This document shows positions 18,326 through 27,589 of a DNA stretch of 64,000 nt, in pieces. The notes under the pieces were generated by a model. It saw nothing but the letters and a program-made list of their open reading frames with translations, had not been told where the DNA came from and searched no databases. Position 1 is the stretch's first letter. Each line of letters opens with the position of its first letter. Source of the stretch: Streptomyces sp. NBC_01750 (GTDB lineage: Bacteria; Actinomycetota; Actinomycetes; Streptomycetales; Streptomycetaceae). Location of the stretch: assembly GCF_035918095.1 (NCBI RefSeq), contig NZ_CP109137.1:124001-188000 (forward strand). The letters run 5' to 3'. A program made the position numbers and the translations under genes.

Positions 18326-18614
18326 ATCAGGACCACCAACCCGGTGCTCAGCGCCGAACTGCAGCCCAGGCCGAAGATCGACGCCCGACCGCCCGAATCA
18401 GCGGCTTCGTAGCACGCCCGCTGAGTGACCGGGGCCCGCTTTTCGTCACCCCAGACGACGCAATTTCGTCACCAGCCCGCACACGTGGGGATGGTCTCAT
18501 CGACACGTGCTCGGGGAGGGAAGCGGCGCCCATGCCGCGGCGGGGATGATCCCGACAATGGCCGAGCGCATCACCGCGCGGGTCGACTACTCCCCGCACC
18601 TGCGGTGGACTCCC
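18326..18614 (+). repeat. Decayed copy of a DUF6461 3' end plus CRISPR repeats
   Basis: 18326-18412 matches the last codons of the DUF6461 gene at 34.3 kb (shared NPVLSAELQPRP and IDARPPESAA) and includes its stop. The non-coding sequence after it also matches, including TTTCGTCACCAG, as in 34380-34441. Three degenerate CRISPR-type repeats follow, with 3' ends near 18498, 18553 and 18613. The last two are about 60 bases apart, close to the 61-base period of the main arrays. This is a relic array flank duplicated from, or ancestral to, the 34-kb locus. Confidence 0.7.
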
Positions 18615-19128
18615 ACATGACCCTGCCGGTAACGACTGGCTGATCGGGGTCGAACGGCTCGGCCTCGAGGTCGGCGTCCGGAATTTTAGAGCGAACGAAG
18701 GGGAAGCGGAAGCGGGCCCGGCAGCTGAGTGATCAAAGGCCGTCATGGCGCGTCACCTTAGGGGCTGGAGATCTGCGGCGCGCGGCGAGCCGTGCCTGGC
18801 CTAGCCGCCGGTCGGCGCGTCGTCTCAGGCACGTCCGAGGCGTGGTGTTCGCCGCCGGCTTCGCCGCGCTGCTCGCCGCATGTTCCCGCGGCCTTGCGGC
18901 CACGTCGGCCGCCGAGCCCAGGCTGACCGCAAGCGCCGCGCTGGTGGCGGTGAGGCTCAAGATCACTGATGGCCTGCCGTACCTCCGCGGCGACTCGGCC
19001 ACGTCCTCGGCCCGGTCCGTACAAGAATGAAATGGCCGAACCGTTATGCGTTGTGCGCGGCGACAGTTGGCCAGGCCACACTGGTCGGTGTGAGCCTGAA
19101 CGCGTCGGCGAAGTCGCAGGAGGAACGG
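18615..19128. other. No supportable gene
   Basis: Open frames here are antisense or short. One + strand stretch (HDPAGNDWLIGVERLG onward, to about 18.73 kb) looks weakly coding but has no start and no family. The region presumably contains the promoter for the hydrolase/caspase operon. Confidence 0.3.
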
Positions 19129-20013
19129 TTGACAGCGGTGGTGCTGGTGCACGGAATTTGGAACAGACAGCGCGGCTTGACGCCTGCGGAAGCGGCGCTG
19201 GGACTGGCCAGCAACGCCAGGGCCCGCCTGGAGCACGGCCTCTCTGTCGCAGGCCTGTTCCATGTCCCCGTACCGGACGTGTCCATGGCCTATTACGCGC
19301 ATCTGCTGGCTGACGACCTGGCTGAAGAGCAGGCGGGAGATGGCCGCGACGGATTGCACTGCCTGTCGCGGGCTCAGTTGGCTCAGGTCTGGGAGTGGTT
19401 GGTAGCGGCAGGTGTGCCCGAGTTGAATGAGGCACAGGCCACGTACCTGATGCCGGTGAGGCAGGGGCTGGGATGGCTGGTCCAGCACCGCCTGGGGGAC
19501 GGGTTGAGCTCTCGGGTTCGACAGCAACTGACGGAGCGCCTCTCTCGGCTGGTCGTGGCCCTGGTTCAGGACATGGATGCCTATGCGTCGCGCCCGGGAC
19601 GCAGACGGGCGGTGCGCGAGTCCGTGGCGCACGTCATTCGCAGGGAGCGACCCCGGGCGGTGATAGGGCATTCGTTGGGGTCAGTGGTCGCGTACGAGAC
19701 GCTGCACGCATTTCCGGATCTCGAGGTGGAGCTCTTGGTGACCCTTGGTTCCCCTTTGGGGCTGCCAGCGATGATGCGGAGGTTGGAACCGGAGCCGCGT
19801 GACGGCCGCGGGGCCCGGCCGGAGGGGATCCGGCGGTGGATTAACATCGCTGACAGCGGGGACGTCGTCGCGATTCCGCCACGGTTGGGAGACGCGTTCC
19901 CCGTTGATGTGCACGAGACCGTGGACATCGGCCTGCTCGATCCGCACACGTTGGGCGGCTATCTGGCCAATGGGGCGCTCGCCGCCGCCATCGCCCCCTA
20001 CCTTTCTTCCTAA
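19129..20013 (+). CDS. Alpha/beta-hydrolase (lipase-like), partner of caspase-STAND gene
   Basis: 294 residues with an oxyanion-hole motif VVLVHGIWN near the start and a nucleophile elbow IGHSLGS (Ser near residue 182), typical of alpha/beta-hydrolases or lipases. I chose the TTG at 19129 because AGGAGG lies five bases upstream and the conserved first strand begins at once; longer starts leave 34 poorly conserved residues. There is no signal peptide, so it should act in the cytoplasm. It is 83 bases upstream of a caspase-like STAND protein. By analogy with described NTP-dependent conflict systems it may be an effector or accessory enzyme of that module. The substrate is unknown. Confidence 0.75.
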   Translation: MTAVVLVHGIWNRQRGLTPAEAALGLASNARARLEHGLSVAGLFHVPVPDVSMAYYAHLLADDLAEEQAGDGRDGLHCLSRAQLAQVWEWLVAAGVPELNEAQATYLMPVRQGLGWLVQHRLGDGLSSRVRQQLTERLSRLVVALVQDMDAYASRPGRRRAVRESVAHVIRRERPRAVIGHSLGSVVAYETLHAFPDLEVELLVTLGSPLGLPAMMRRLEPEPRDGRGARPEGIRRWINIADSGDVVAIPPRLGDAFPVDVHETVDIGLLDPHTLGGYLANGALAAAIAPYLSS

Positions 20014-20096
20014 TTCGTCTTCATCTGGTCGTCCATTCTGCGGCGCCGCCGGATAGCCGGCGGCGCGATACGGCGGACAAGTGCGTGGGAGCTTCT

Positions 20097-23000
20097 ATGG
20101 CGGGACGCTCACTGGTCGTGGGCGCGGGTGGTTTTCCCGCCCAGGTCGTGTCCGAGGAGGACCAGGCCGCTGGGAGGATCCTGTTCGCGTCACTGCCGAG
20201 CGTGGCAGAAGCGGTTACGGACCTGGCCCGTGTCTTGGCGAAGGTGGGCATGACGGCCGTCCCGCCCCTGTTGGACCCGGACCGGCACGAGATGCTCACA
20301 CGCTGGAAACGCATCCAGGAGGAGGCTGCGGACCAGCCGCTGGTGGTCCACTTCAGCGGCCACGGGACGGTGGGCGCCGACGGGGGGCTGTACCTGGTTG
20401 TTCGGGACAGCGAAGGAGAGCTCGACCGGGTGCGAGCCACCAGCATCGAGGTCGACGCCCTGATGAGGGATGTGGAGGGCGGGTCGGGCGGCCCGGTGCT
20501 GTTCCTTTTGGATGTGTGCGGCGGTGGGCGCGCGTTGACGTCGCAGTTGGCGCACCAGCTGTCCGGACGGGGTAGGCGGGCGTGGCTGATCGCAGCGTGC
20601 GCCGATGACGAGGTCACGCACGAGGCCAGATTCACCACCGCCACTACCGCGGTGCTTGATCGGCTCGCCCGGGGATGGCTCGACCTGTCGCCGGCGCTGG
20701 AACACATACCGATCGACACCCTTGCCGCGGAGATCGACCGCGAACTCGCCTGCGCCGACCGGCTGGCCGGCCGCGTCGGACAGTCGGTGGTCCGCACTCC
20801 GCAGGAGAAGGCGGCCTCGGAGGCACCGCCCTTCTTCCGCAATCCGGTGTACGGAAGTGATGCGACGAGTCGTTTCATGGCCCGTACCGACGCCGCGCTC
20901 CGGCAGTTCGCCATTGAGAGCGACCCGGGGCTGGACCTGATGCACTTCGCCACCCGCGCGGCCGGAACCAATCGCGCGGACACCAGCTTGTTCAGCGGTC
21001 GTACCGCACAGCTGCAGCGCATCGCGGACTGGCTGGATGACAGGGAAGGTGACCAGGAGCGGCTTCTGGCGATTACCGGCGGACCGGGCTCGGGTAAATC
21101 CGCCCTGCTCGGGGTGACGGTATGCGTCACCCATCCTGTGTTCGCCCCGCTCAAGCGCCGCATCGTCAGTCGTGTTCGCGGCTTCCGTCCCAACGTTCGG
21201 GCGAAGGTACTGGCCGTGCACGCTCGACAACTCACAACCCGGCAAATCGTCGGCTCCCTGCTGAAGCAGCTCGCCGACCAGATCTCCGACCCGGCAGGCA
21301 GCGCCACTTCGCACGGGCCGCACCCGACGGATCCGTCAGCCTCCGGGGCGTACCCCGAGGCGACTTCAGCGGACATCGGCCGACTGACGGACTCGATGAG
21401 GAACGCAGGACCGATCGTGGTCATCCTTGATGCGCTCGACGAGGCCGTCGATCCCGCCAGTGTTCTGGAAGAAATCCTGCTGCCCTTGAGCGGGCACGGC
21501 GAGAAGGATCCCGTACGCGACTGCCGAGTCATGGTCGGAACTCGGCTGTGGCAGGACGCTCTGCCACAATTGCACTGCGTCACCACCGCCAGGCCGGCCA
21601 CGCGCCTGGACCTTGATACACAACATCGCAAGGACCTGACAGAGGACCTGACACACGACCTCGCCGAGTACCTGAGCGATTTCATGTACCCCCACTATCC
21701 GCAAAGCACCACAGACGCCATCGCTCACAAACTCGCCCACGCCACCGAACACGGAGCGTTTCTGATCGCTGCCCTCTATGCTGACCATCTGCTCAGCGAA
21801 CACGCCGCAGGCCGACATGTCCCCGACCTTCAGATCGCAACCGGCCTGCCCTGCAGCATCACGGAGATGTTCGACCTGCACACCACCACGCTTGCCCGTG
21901 CCAACCCGTGGATCCGACCTGTGCTTGCCGCTCTGGGACAAGCCCGAGGTCATGGCATGCCCCTCGACCTCATCCACGCAGTAGCTCTCGCCCATGCGCC
22001 GCTGGAACTGCGCGAGCGGCCACTGCCCTTGACCCTGCAGGACACCCGCGACGCCCTCACCATGGCCGCTTTCTACCTGCGCACCTCCTTGGACATCGAT
22101 CAACGCGTTCTCTATCGCTACTTTCACCAAGCGCTCGTCGAGCACACAGCCTCGGCCACCGACCCCGTGACCACGCTCGAAGCCCTCCTCGACACCGTCC
22201 CCGCGGCCGACGAGCGTGGCGTCCGTCGCTGGGAGCTGGCACACCTCTACCTGCGTCGCCACGCCGCCACCCATGCCGCGGCCGCCGGGCCCGGGGCGCT
22301 CGACCCGCTTCAAGAAGACCATATGTTTCTTCTGTACGCCGACCCCGATCACCTCACCGCGAACCTCCACCACGCCAGCAGTTCCCAGGCCGTCCAGCGA
22401 GGTCGCATGTACCGCACCACCGTCGCCCACCACGGCCGTCGCCACAGCCTGGCGGCCCGTCGCAGCTTCCTGGCCCTTGACGCTGCGGTGTGGCACGATT
22501 CTCATCTGGCCCGCACTCTCACCACCACCCCCCTCAACCACCAGATCGTCCCCGCCACTCCCCAATGGGCCACCCGGCACAGTGCGTCCGTCGACGCCGG
22601 GCCGGACTCGCAGCGGCGAGGGAAGGCGGTGCTCGCTGTCGCCACGGCATCCCTTCCGGATGGCCGTGCCCTGGTTCTCTCCAGCCGCTCCGGCGAAGGG
22701 GCGACCGTATGGGACATGGCGTCCGGCAGACGCCTCAGGCACCTCGCCAGTCCGGCCGGCGAAGTGACCGCCCTCGCCGCCTCGTTCCTTCCCGACGGAC
22801 GGAGTATTTCCGTCACCGGTGACGTCGGCGGTCACCTGATCATGTGGGATCTGACATCCGGCGAACGCCTACGAACCTACGAGGGGCACACGGGCCGCGT
22901 GTCCACCATCGTCCTCGGGTGCCTGGCCGGCAGGCCGGTCGCCGTGACGGGAAGCGGCGGCAATGGGCGAGTGGTCGTATGGGACTTGGCTACCGGCGAA

Positions 23001-24461
23001 CGCATCCGCATTCTGCACTCTCACCGGAGTTGGGTTTCCTCGGCCGGCCTCGGTGAGACCAATGGACGGAGCGTAGCGGTCACCAGCGGAGGCCACCGTG
23101 GTGGGACGGTCGTGTGGGACGTGACATCCGGAGAGCGCCTGCACATGCTCGGCGGACGCGACGACCAAGTGTCGGCAGTTGCTGTCGGCGAACTTGCGGG
23201 GAAGCCGATCGCGGTTACGGGCAGTAGCGGATTCGGGCGGGTGGTCCTTTGGGATCTGTCGTCCGGCAAGCAGATCCGCACTCTCACCAGCCGCGGCTAC
23301 GAGGTCTCCGCCGTAGCGATCAGCAAGCTCGGTGGGCGGAGTATCGCGGTGTTCGACGGTGGCGATGGACAGGCGATCGTGTGGGACCTGGCCTCGGGTG
23401 AGGAGATCCGCCCACTCGCCGGTCAAAGCGAAAGGCTCTCCGCCGTCGCCGTGGCCCACCCACCCGGTGAGGGATGTGTCGCCATCACTGGTGGCCACGG
23501 TGGCGAACTGCTCTTGTGGGACGTGGAAACCGGCGGACAGCGCCGCGTCTTCACCGATCAGTCCGATGGGATGTCCGACGTCGCGGCCTACCTCGACGGC
23601 CCGTACGAAGCAGTCGTCACCGGGCGCCGTGACGGGCAGGTCAACGTTTGGAACCTGTCAACCGGTCAGCCCTCGACCGCATGCTCCCCTGGCATCAGTT
23701 CGGTCTCCGCGCTCGCCATGACGCGTCTCCCGGAAGCGCGGCACACCGCCGTCATCGGCGGTGCCGATGGACGCGTGATCGTGTGGGATCCGGAGTGCGA
23801 CTTCCCGCTCCACCGCCTCGCCGGTCACGTCGGCGGTGTGTCCGTGGTCGCCGCGGGAAGACTGAACGGACGGAGCATCGCCGTGACCGGTGGTGCCGAC
23901 GGACGGATCGTGGTCTGGGATCCGGCGTCCGGCGAATACCTCCCCCCGATCTTCGGGAACCACGTCGGTGGCGTATCGGCACTCGCGACGGCAACCCTTG
24001 CCGACGGTCGGGACATCGCCATCACAGGTGGCACCGACGGCCAGTTGTTCATCTGGGATCTGGCAACCCATCAGCTGACTCAGTCGCTTGCCAGACACCA
24101 CGACGGCGTGTCCGCACTCGCCACGGCGTCCCTTCCCGACGGCCGGAGCATCGCCGTTACCGGCGACTGGTCCGGACGCGTCGTCATGTGGGACCTGGCC
24201 AGTGCCCAGCGACTCCGGACTGTCCACGGCAACGTCGGCTGGGTGTCCGGGGTCGCCGTGGGGAAGCGCGGCGATCGGCCACTCGCCATCATCAGCAGCG
24301 GCACGCGGGTCATGTTCTGGGACCTGACCTCCGGCGAAATGCCTTGGCAGCCTCTGCAGCTCCCCACGTTCATCGACGCCGTGGCGGCGACCAGCGCCGG
24401 CTTCGCCCTTGTACATGGCCCTGACATTGCCCATTTCACGTGGAACGCCCCCACCACCTAG
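20097..24461 (+). CDS. Caspase-like protease - STAND NTPase - WD40 protein
   Basis: 1454 residues from the ATG at 20097 (GGGAG five bases upstream). The N-terminal caspase/peptidase C14-like domain has catalytic His in VVHFSGHG (about residue 89) and Cys in LLDVCGGG (about 141). The central STAND/NACHT-like NTPase has a P-loop ITGGPGSGKS near 325-334 and Walker B VVILDALDEA near 441-450, followed by helical segments. From about residue 840 there are 13 WD motifs (VWDL/MWDL type) about 43 residues apart, enough for two beta-propellers. This layout suits a sensor-triggered protease of immune or programmed-death type. The stop TAG lies inside the CTAG target duplication of the next IS5 element. 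Confidence 0.9.
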   Translation: MAGRSLVVGAGGFPAQVVSEEDQAAGRILFASLPSVAEAVTDLARVLAKVGMTAVPPLLDPDRHEMLTRWKRIQEEAADQPLVVHFSGHGTVGADGGLYLVVRDSEGELDRVRATSIEVDALMRDVEGGSGGPVLFLLDVCGGGRALTSQLAHQLSGRGRRAWLIAACADDEVTHEARFTTATTAVLDRLARGWLDLSPALEHIPIDTLAAEIDRELACADRLAGRVGQSVVRTPQEKAASEAPPFFRNPVYGSDATSRFMARTDAALRQFAIESDPGLDLMHFATRAAGTNRADTSLFSGRTAQLQRIADWLDDREGDQERLLAITGGPGSGKSALLGVTVCVTHPVFAPLKRRIVSRVRGFRPNVRAKVLAVHARQLTTRQIVGSLLKQLADQISDPAGSATSHGPHPTDPSASGAYPEATSADIGRLTDSMRNAGPIVVILDALDEAVDPASVLEEILLPLSGHGEKDPVRDCRVMVGTRLWQDALPQLHCVTTARPATRLDLDTQHRKDLTEDLTHDLAEYLSDFMYPHYPQSTTDAIAHKLAHATEHGAFLIAALYADHLLSEHAAGRHVPDLQIATGLPCSITEMFDLHTTTLARANPWIRPVLAALGQARGHGMPLDLIHAVALAHAPLELRERPLPLTLQDTRDALTMAAFYLRTSLDIDQRVLYRYFHQALVEHTASATDPVTTLEALLDTVPAADERGVRRWELAHLYLRRHAATHAAAAGPGALDPLQEDHMFLLYADPDHLTANLHHASSSQAVQRGRMYRTTVAHHGRRHSLAARRSFLALDAAVWHDSHLARTLTTTPLNHQIVPATPQWATRHSASVDAGPDSQRRGKAVLAVATASLPDGRALVLSSRSGEGATVWDMASGRRLRHLASPAGEVTALAASFLPDGRSISVTGDVGGHLIMWDLTSGERLRTYEGHTGRVSTIVLGCLAGRPVAVTGSGGNGRVVVWDLATGERIRILHSHRSWVSSAGLGETNGRSVAVTSGGHRGGTVVWDVTSGERLHMLGGRDDQVSAVAVGELAGKPIAVTGSSGFGRVVLWDLSSGKQIRTLTSRGYEVSAVAISKLGGRSIAVFDGGDGQAIVWDLASGEEIRPLAGQSERLSAVAVAHPPGEGCVAITGGHGGELLLWDVETGGQRRVFTDQSDGMSDVAAYLDGPYEAVVTGRRDGQVNVWNLSTGQPSTACSPGISSVSALAMTRLPEARHTAVIGGADGRVIVWDPECDFPLHRLAGHVGGVSVVAAGRLNGRSIAVTGGADGRIVVWDPASGEYLPPIFGNHVGGVSALATATLADGRDIAITGGTDGQLFIWDLATHQLTQSLARHHDGVSALATASLPDGRSIAVTGDWSGRVVMWDLASAQRLRTVHGNVGWVSGVAVGKRGDRPLAIISSGTRVMFWDLTSGEMPWQPLQLPTFIDAVAATSAGFALVHGPDIAHFTWNAPTT

Positions 24462-25400
24462 GGTCTGTTGCGAAAGTGGATCTTGATCGGTGATGATCAT
24501 GCGTTGTGGCGCGTGGAGATCTGACAGATGCACAGTGGTCGCGGCTGGAGCCGCTGCTGCCGATGGGCAAGAAGGCCGGGAGGCCGCCGGTTTGGACCAG
24601 GCGGCAGCTTATAGACGGCATACGGTGGCGGACGCGGGCGGGAACGCCGTGGCGGGATGTGCCCGAGCGGTACGGGCCGTGGGACCGGGTCTACGACCTG
24701 TTCCGCCGGTGGCAGCGTAACGGCACCTGGCACCGGATTCTGGAGCAACTGCAGGCCGATGCCGATGCGAAGGGCCTGATCACGTGGGACGTCAGCGTGG
24801 ACTCCACGGTCTGCCGTGCTCATCAGCACGCCGCCGGGGCACGTAAAAGGGGACCTTCAAAAGGAACCGCCCGGCGGCTTCGTCACCGAGCCCGACGACC
24901 ACGCCCTCGGACGTTCCCGCGGCGGTCTGACTACGAAAATCCACCTCGCCACCGAGCAGGGACAGAAACCACTGTCACTGCTCATCACCGCCGGCCACCG
25001 GCACGACAGTCCCTACTTCCGCCCGGTCCTGGAGAAGATCCGAGTACGCCGTCCAGGCCCCGGACGGCCGCGAACCAGACCTGACAAGGTCCGGGGCGAC
25101 AAGGCCTACGGATCCCGCGCCAACCGCGCCTACCTGCACGGACGCCGGATCGCCTGCACCATCCCGGAGAAGGCGGACCAGATCCGCAACCGCAAGAACC
25201 TCGGCTCCCGCGGAGGCAGACCACCGAAGTTCGACAGGGAAGACTACAAACAACGCCACGCGGTCGAGTGCGGCATCAACCGCCTCAAGAGACATCGCGC
25301 AGTGGCAACGAGGTACGACAAACTCGCCGTCCGCTACGAAGCCACCGTGCTGGTCGCAGCCATCAACGAATGGCTTTGACCAGCACTTTCGCAACAGGCC
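24462..25400 (+). mobile_element. IS5-family (IS427-like) insertion sequence, 939 bp
   Basis: Terminal repeats of 17 bp differ by one base: GGTCTGTTGCGAAAGTG at 24462 and GGCCTGTTGCGAAAGTG reversed at 25384-25400. The element is bracketed by a CTAG target duplication (24458-24461 and 25401-25404). The left CTAG contains the stop codon of the caspase-STAND gene, so the insertion leaves that protein intact. Confidence 0.9.
24506..25379 (+). CDS. IS5-type transposase in two frames
   Basis: The first frame (GTG at 24506) has the N-terminal DUF4096-like part, [14 protein letters not shown], and the first catalytic Asp in [12 protein letters not shown]. The second frame, open from before 24816, has [10 protein letters not shown] and [13 protein letters not shown], with the second Asp and the Glu, and ends at 25379. 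The frames meet near the slippery run AAAAGGGG at about 24845, as in IS427-group elements that use programmed frameshifting. The transposase is probably functional. Confidence 0.85.
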
Positions 25401-25518
25401 CTAGTGCCGCATCAGACAACGTTCGCCCTGTTGTGACCGCCTGGACAACCATCCCGAAGGGAAGGTCGCGATACCTGCCTTCTGGCGTCAGGGACAGGCG
25501 TCACGAGATGATCATCAA

Positions 25519-26250
25519 ATGGCAGATGTGATTTTCTTTGATCTGGACGGCACCCTGGTCGATCACCGAAGCGCGGTCTTCGAAACGATCGGCCAGATCG
25601 TCGAGGCTGCGCCGAACGCGACGGCTCCACCGGAGGAGCTGGTGACGTTGTGGTGGACGCTGGAGGCGCGCCACATGCGGGAATACCTGGCCGGTCAGTG
25701 TTCCTTCGCTGAGCACCACCGACGCAGGCTCCGTTCCTTCCTGCCGATGCTGGGCGAGCCGGTTCCTGAAAGTCCCGGCCTTCTGGACGCCTGGATCGCC
25801 GAGCGCTACCTCACCGTGTTCGAGGAGTCCTGGCGGTGCTATCCCGATGTCCAGCTATGCCTGGAGACCCTGAAACGGCTTCCCCGAGGACCACGTCTGG
25901 CTGTTCTCACCAACGGGGACCCCGAGCAGCAGCGCGCCAAGCTCGCCCGCTTCGGCCTCTTCGAATACTTCGAAGCCGTCCTGACCCCGACCGAGCTCGG
26001 TGCGGCCAAGCCCGGCGCCTACGCCACCGCCTGCCGGCGGATGCGGACGGACCCCGCGCAGGCGGTCAACGTGGGCGACATGCTGGAAAGCGATGCAAAC
26101 GCAGCCGCCCTCGCCGGGCTCACCGGCATCTGGCTGGACCGCGGCATCGACTTCGTCACCGGTGGACCATCGCCGACGGCAGACGAGACGGTGCTCCGCA
26201 TCGAACGGCTCACCGACCTCCCCGACCACCTATCACACACGAACGCCTGA
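25519..26250 (+). CDS. HAD-family hydrolase (phosphatase-like)
   Basis: 243 residues with a complete HAD set: motif I FFDLDGTLVDH at the start, motif II LAVLTNGDPEQQ, motif III Lys in GAAKPGAYATA, and motif IV VNVGDMLESDANAA. It is closest in layout to YjjG/PGP-like cytosolic phosphatases acting on small phosphorylated metabolites; the substrate cannot be told. It lies between the inverted repeats of the IS630-like element, in the same direction as the transposase, so it may be a passenger gene. Confidence 0.8.
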   Translation: MADVIFFDLDGTLVDHRSAVFETIGQIVEAAPNATAPPEELVTLWWTLEARHMREYLAGQCSFAEHHRRRLRSFLPMLGEPVPESPGLLDAWIAERYLTVFEESWRCYPDVQLCLETLKRLPRGPRLAVLTNGDPEQQRAKLARFGLFEYFEAVLTPTELGAAKPGAYATACRRMRTDPAQAVNVGDMLESDANAAALAGLTGIWLDRGIDFVTGGPSPTADETVLRIERLTDLPDHLSHTNA

Positions 26251-26408
26251 CCGGCTCTCATGGCATCAGCTGGTTCCAAGAATCACGGCCAGGTTCCAAC
26301 TACCGTGGCTCGGCTCAACGAACCACTCGACCCGTTGGCCCGGGGCGGTCTACGGGGGTGCTCAGCGTGGCCAACCGAAGCGCTCGGTCACAGTGACGCG
26401 TTGCCCTG

Positions 26409-27581
26409 GTGATCACCGGTTCGGTGTTGGCCCGTCAAGCTATGCGGGTGGCAGATCGAGTACGGGTTCGTGAGATCGATGATGACGAGGGCCGGCGGCT
26501 GCTGCGGATCATCCGCAGGGGCACCGGCTCGGTGGTGACGTGGCGGCGCGCGCAGATGGTGCTGCTGTCTGCCCAGGGCACGCTCGTGACGAAGATCGCC
26601 GAGGTGACGTTCACCAGCCCGGACCGGGTCCGCGATGTGATCCATGACTTCAACACCGACGGCTTTGAGGCGCTCTACCCGAAGTACAAAGGCGGAAGCC
26701 CGAGGACCTTCACCCTTCCGGAGCGGCGCGAGATCAAGAAGATCGCCAAGTCGAAGCCGGCCGAGCACGGACTGCCGTTCTCGACCTGGAGCCTGGCCAA
26801 GCTGGCCGACTTCCTGGTCGCCGAGGGGGTGGTCGACGACATCAGCCACGAGGGCCTTCGGGTCCTGCTCCGCGAGGAGGGCGTCTCCTTTCAACGCGTG
26901 AAGACCTGGAAGGCCTCCCGAGACCCCGACTACGCGGCGAAGAAGCCCCGGGTCGAGCACCTCTACGCGATCGCCGACGGCGAGGTCATACCCGAGCCAG
27001 ATGAGCCCGAGGTCGTCTTCGGCCTGGACGAGTTCGGCCCGCTCAACCTCCAGCCCCACCCTGGGCGGCAGTGGGCCGAACGCGGTGGAAAGCACAAGGA
27101 TCCCGACCGTGACCCTAGGCCCCGCCGCCGCGCGACTTACACCCGACCCCACGGCGTCCGGCATCTGTTCGCCACCTACGACCTGGGGAAGGACAAGCTC
27201 TACGGCCACGTCAAGAAGACCAAGAACCGCTCGAAGTTCCTGGAGTTCTGCCGCTACCTGCGCAGTCTCCACCCGGCCGACGTGCGCATCGCCATCGTCT
27301 GCCACAACTTCTTCCCGCACCTGACCACCAAGCGCTGCCGTCGGGTCGCGGACTGGGCCGAGGCCAACAACGTCGAGATCGCCTACACCCCGACTAACAG
27401 CTCCTGGCTCAACCGCATCGAGGCCCAGTTCACCGCCCTGCGCTACTTCACCCTCGACGGCACCGACCACTCCAGCCACAAGGAACAGGGCAGCATGATC
27501 CGCCGCTACATCATCTGGCGAAACAAGAACGTCCAGGACGAGCACTTACGCGAAGTCGTCAACAGGGCGAACGTTGTCTGA
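26409..27581 (+). CDS. IS630-family transposase, probably catalytically dead
   Basis: 390 residues from a GTG, with N-terminal helix-turn-helix and a C-terminal DDE domain. The first Asp (VFGLDEFGPL) and the Glu (SSWLNRIEAQF) are present. At the second catalytic position the sequence is IVCHNFFPH, where this family normally has a DN pair (as in VCDNFSPH). A GAC-to-CAC change would remove the catalytic Asp. The stop codon lies at the very end of the inverted repeat. Family call firm, inactivity inferred. Confidence 0.8.
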   Translation: MITGSVLARQAMRVADRVRVREIDDDEGRRLLRIIRRGTGSVVTWRRAQMVLLSAQGTLVTKIAEVTFTSPDRVRDVIHDFNTDGFEALYPKYKGGSPRTFTLPERREIKKIAKSKPAEHGLPFSTWSLAKLADFLVAEGVVDDISHEGLRVLLREEGVSFQRVKTWKASRDPDYAAKKPRVEHLYAIADGEVIPEPDEPEVVFGLDEFGPLNLQPHPGRQWAERGGKHKDPDRDPRPRRRATYTRPHGVRHLFATYDLGKDKLYGHVKKTKNRSKFLEFCRYLRSLHPADVRIAIVCHNFFPHLTTKRCRRVADWAEANNVEIAYTPTNSSWLNRIEAQFTALRYFTLDGTDHSSHKEQGSMIRRYIIWRNKNVQDEHLREVVNRANVV

Positions 27582-27589
27582 TACGGCAC

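Larger units (their letters stand above)
25412..27581 (+). mobile_element. IS630-like element with HAD passenger, about 2.17 kb
   Basis: TCAGACAACGTTCGCCCTG starts at 25412 and its exact inverse ends at 27581. Outside both, GTGCCG and CGGCAC flank CA on the left and TA on the right, so the original target looks like a GTGCCG-TA-CGGCAC palindrome with insertion at the central TA. The span includes a phosphatase-type gene upstream of the transposase. Ordinary IS630 copies are about 1.1-1.2 kb, so this one is nearly twice the usual size. Alternatively, the left repeat may belong to a second, lost copy. Confidence 0.65.

Noticed and set aside
18733..19671. 312-codon minus-strand frame
   Set aside because: It overlaps the hydrolase gene on the opposite strand, which has motifs and a ribosome binding site.
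20021..21685. 554-codon Ser/Arg-rich minus-strand frame
   Set aside because: Antisense shadow of the caspase-STAND gene.
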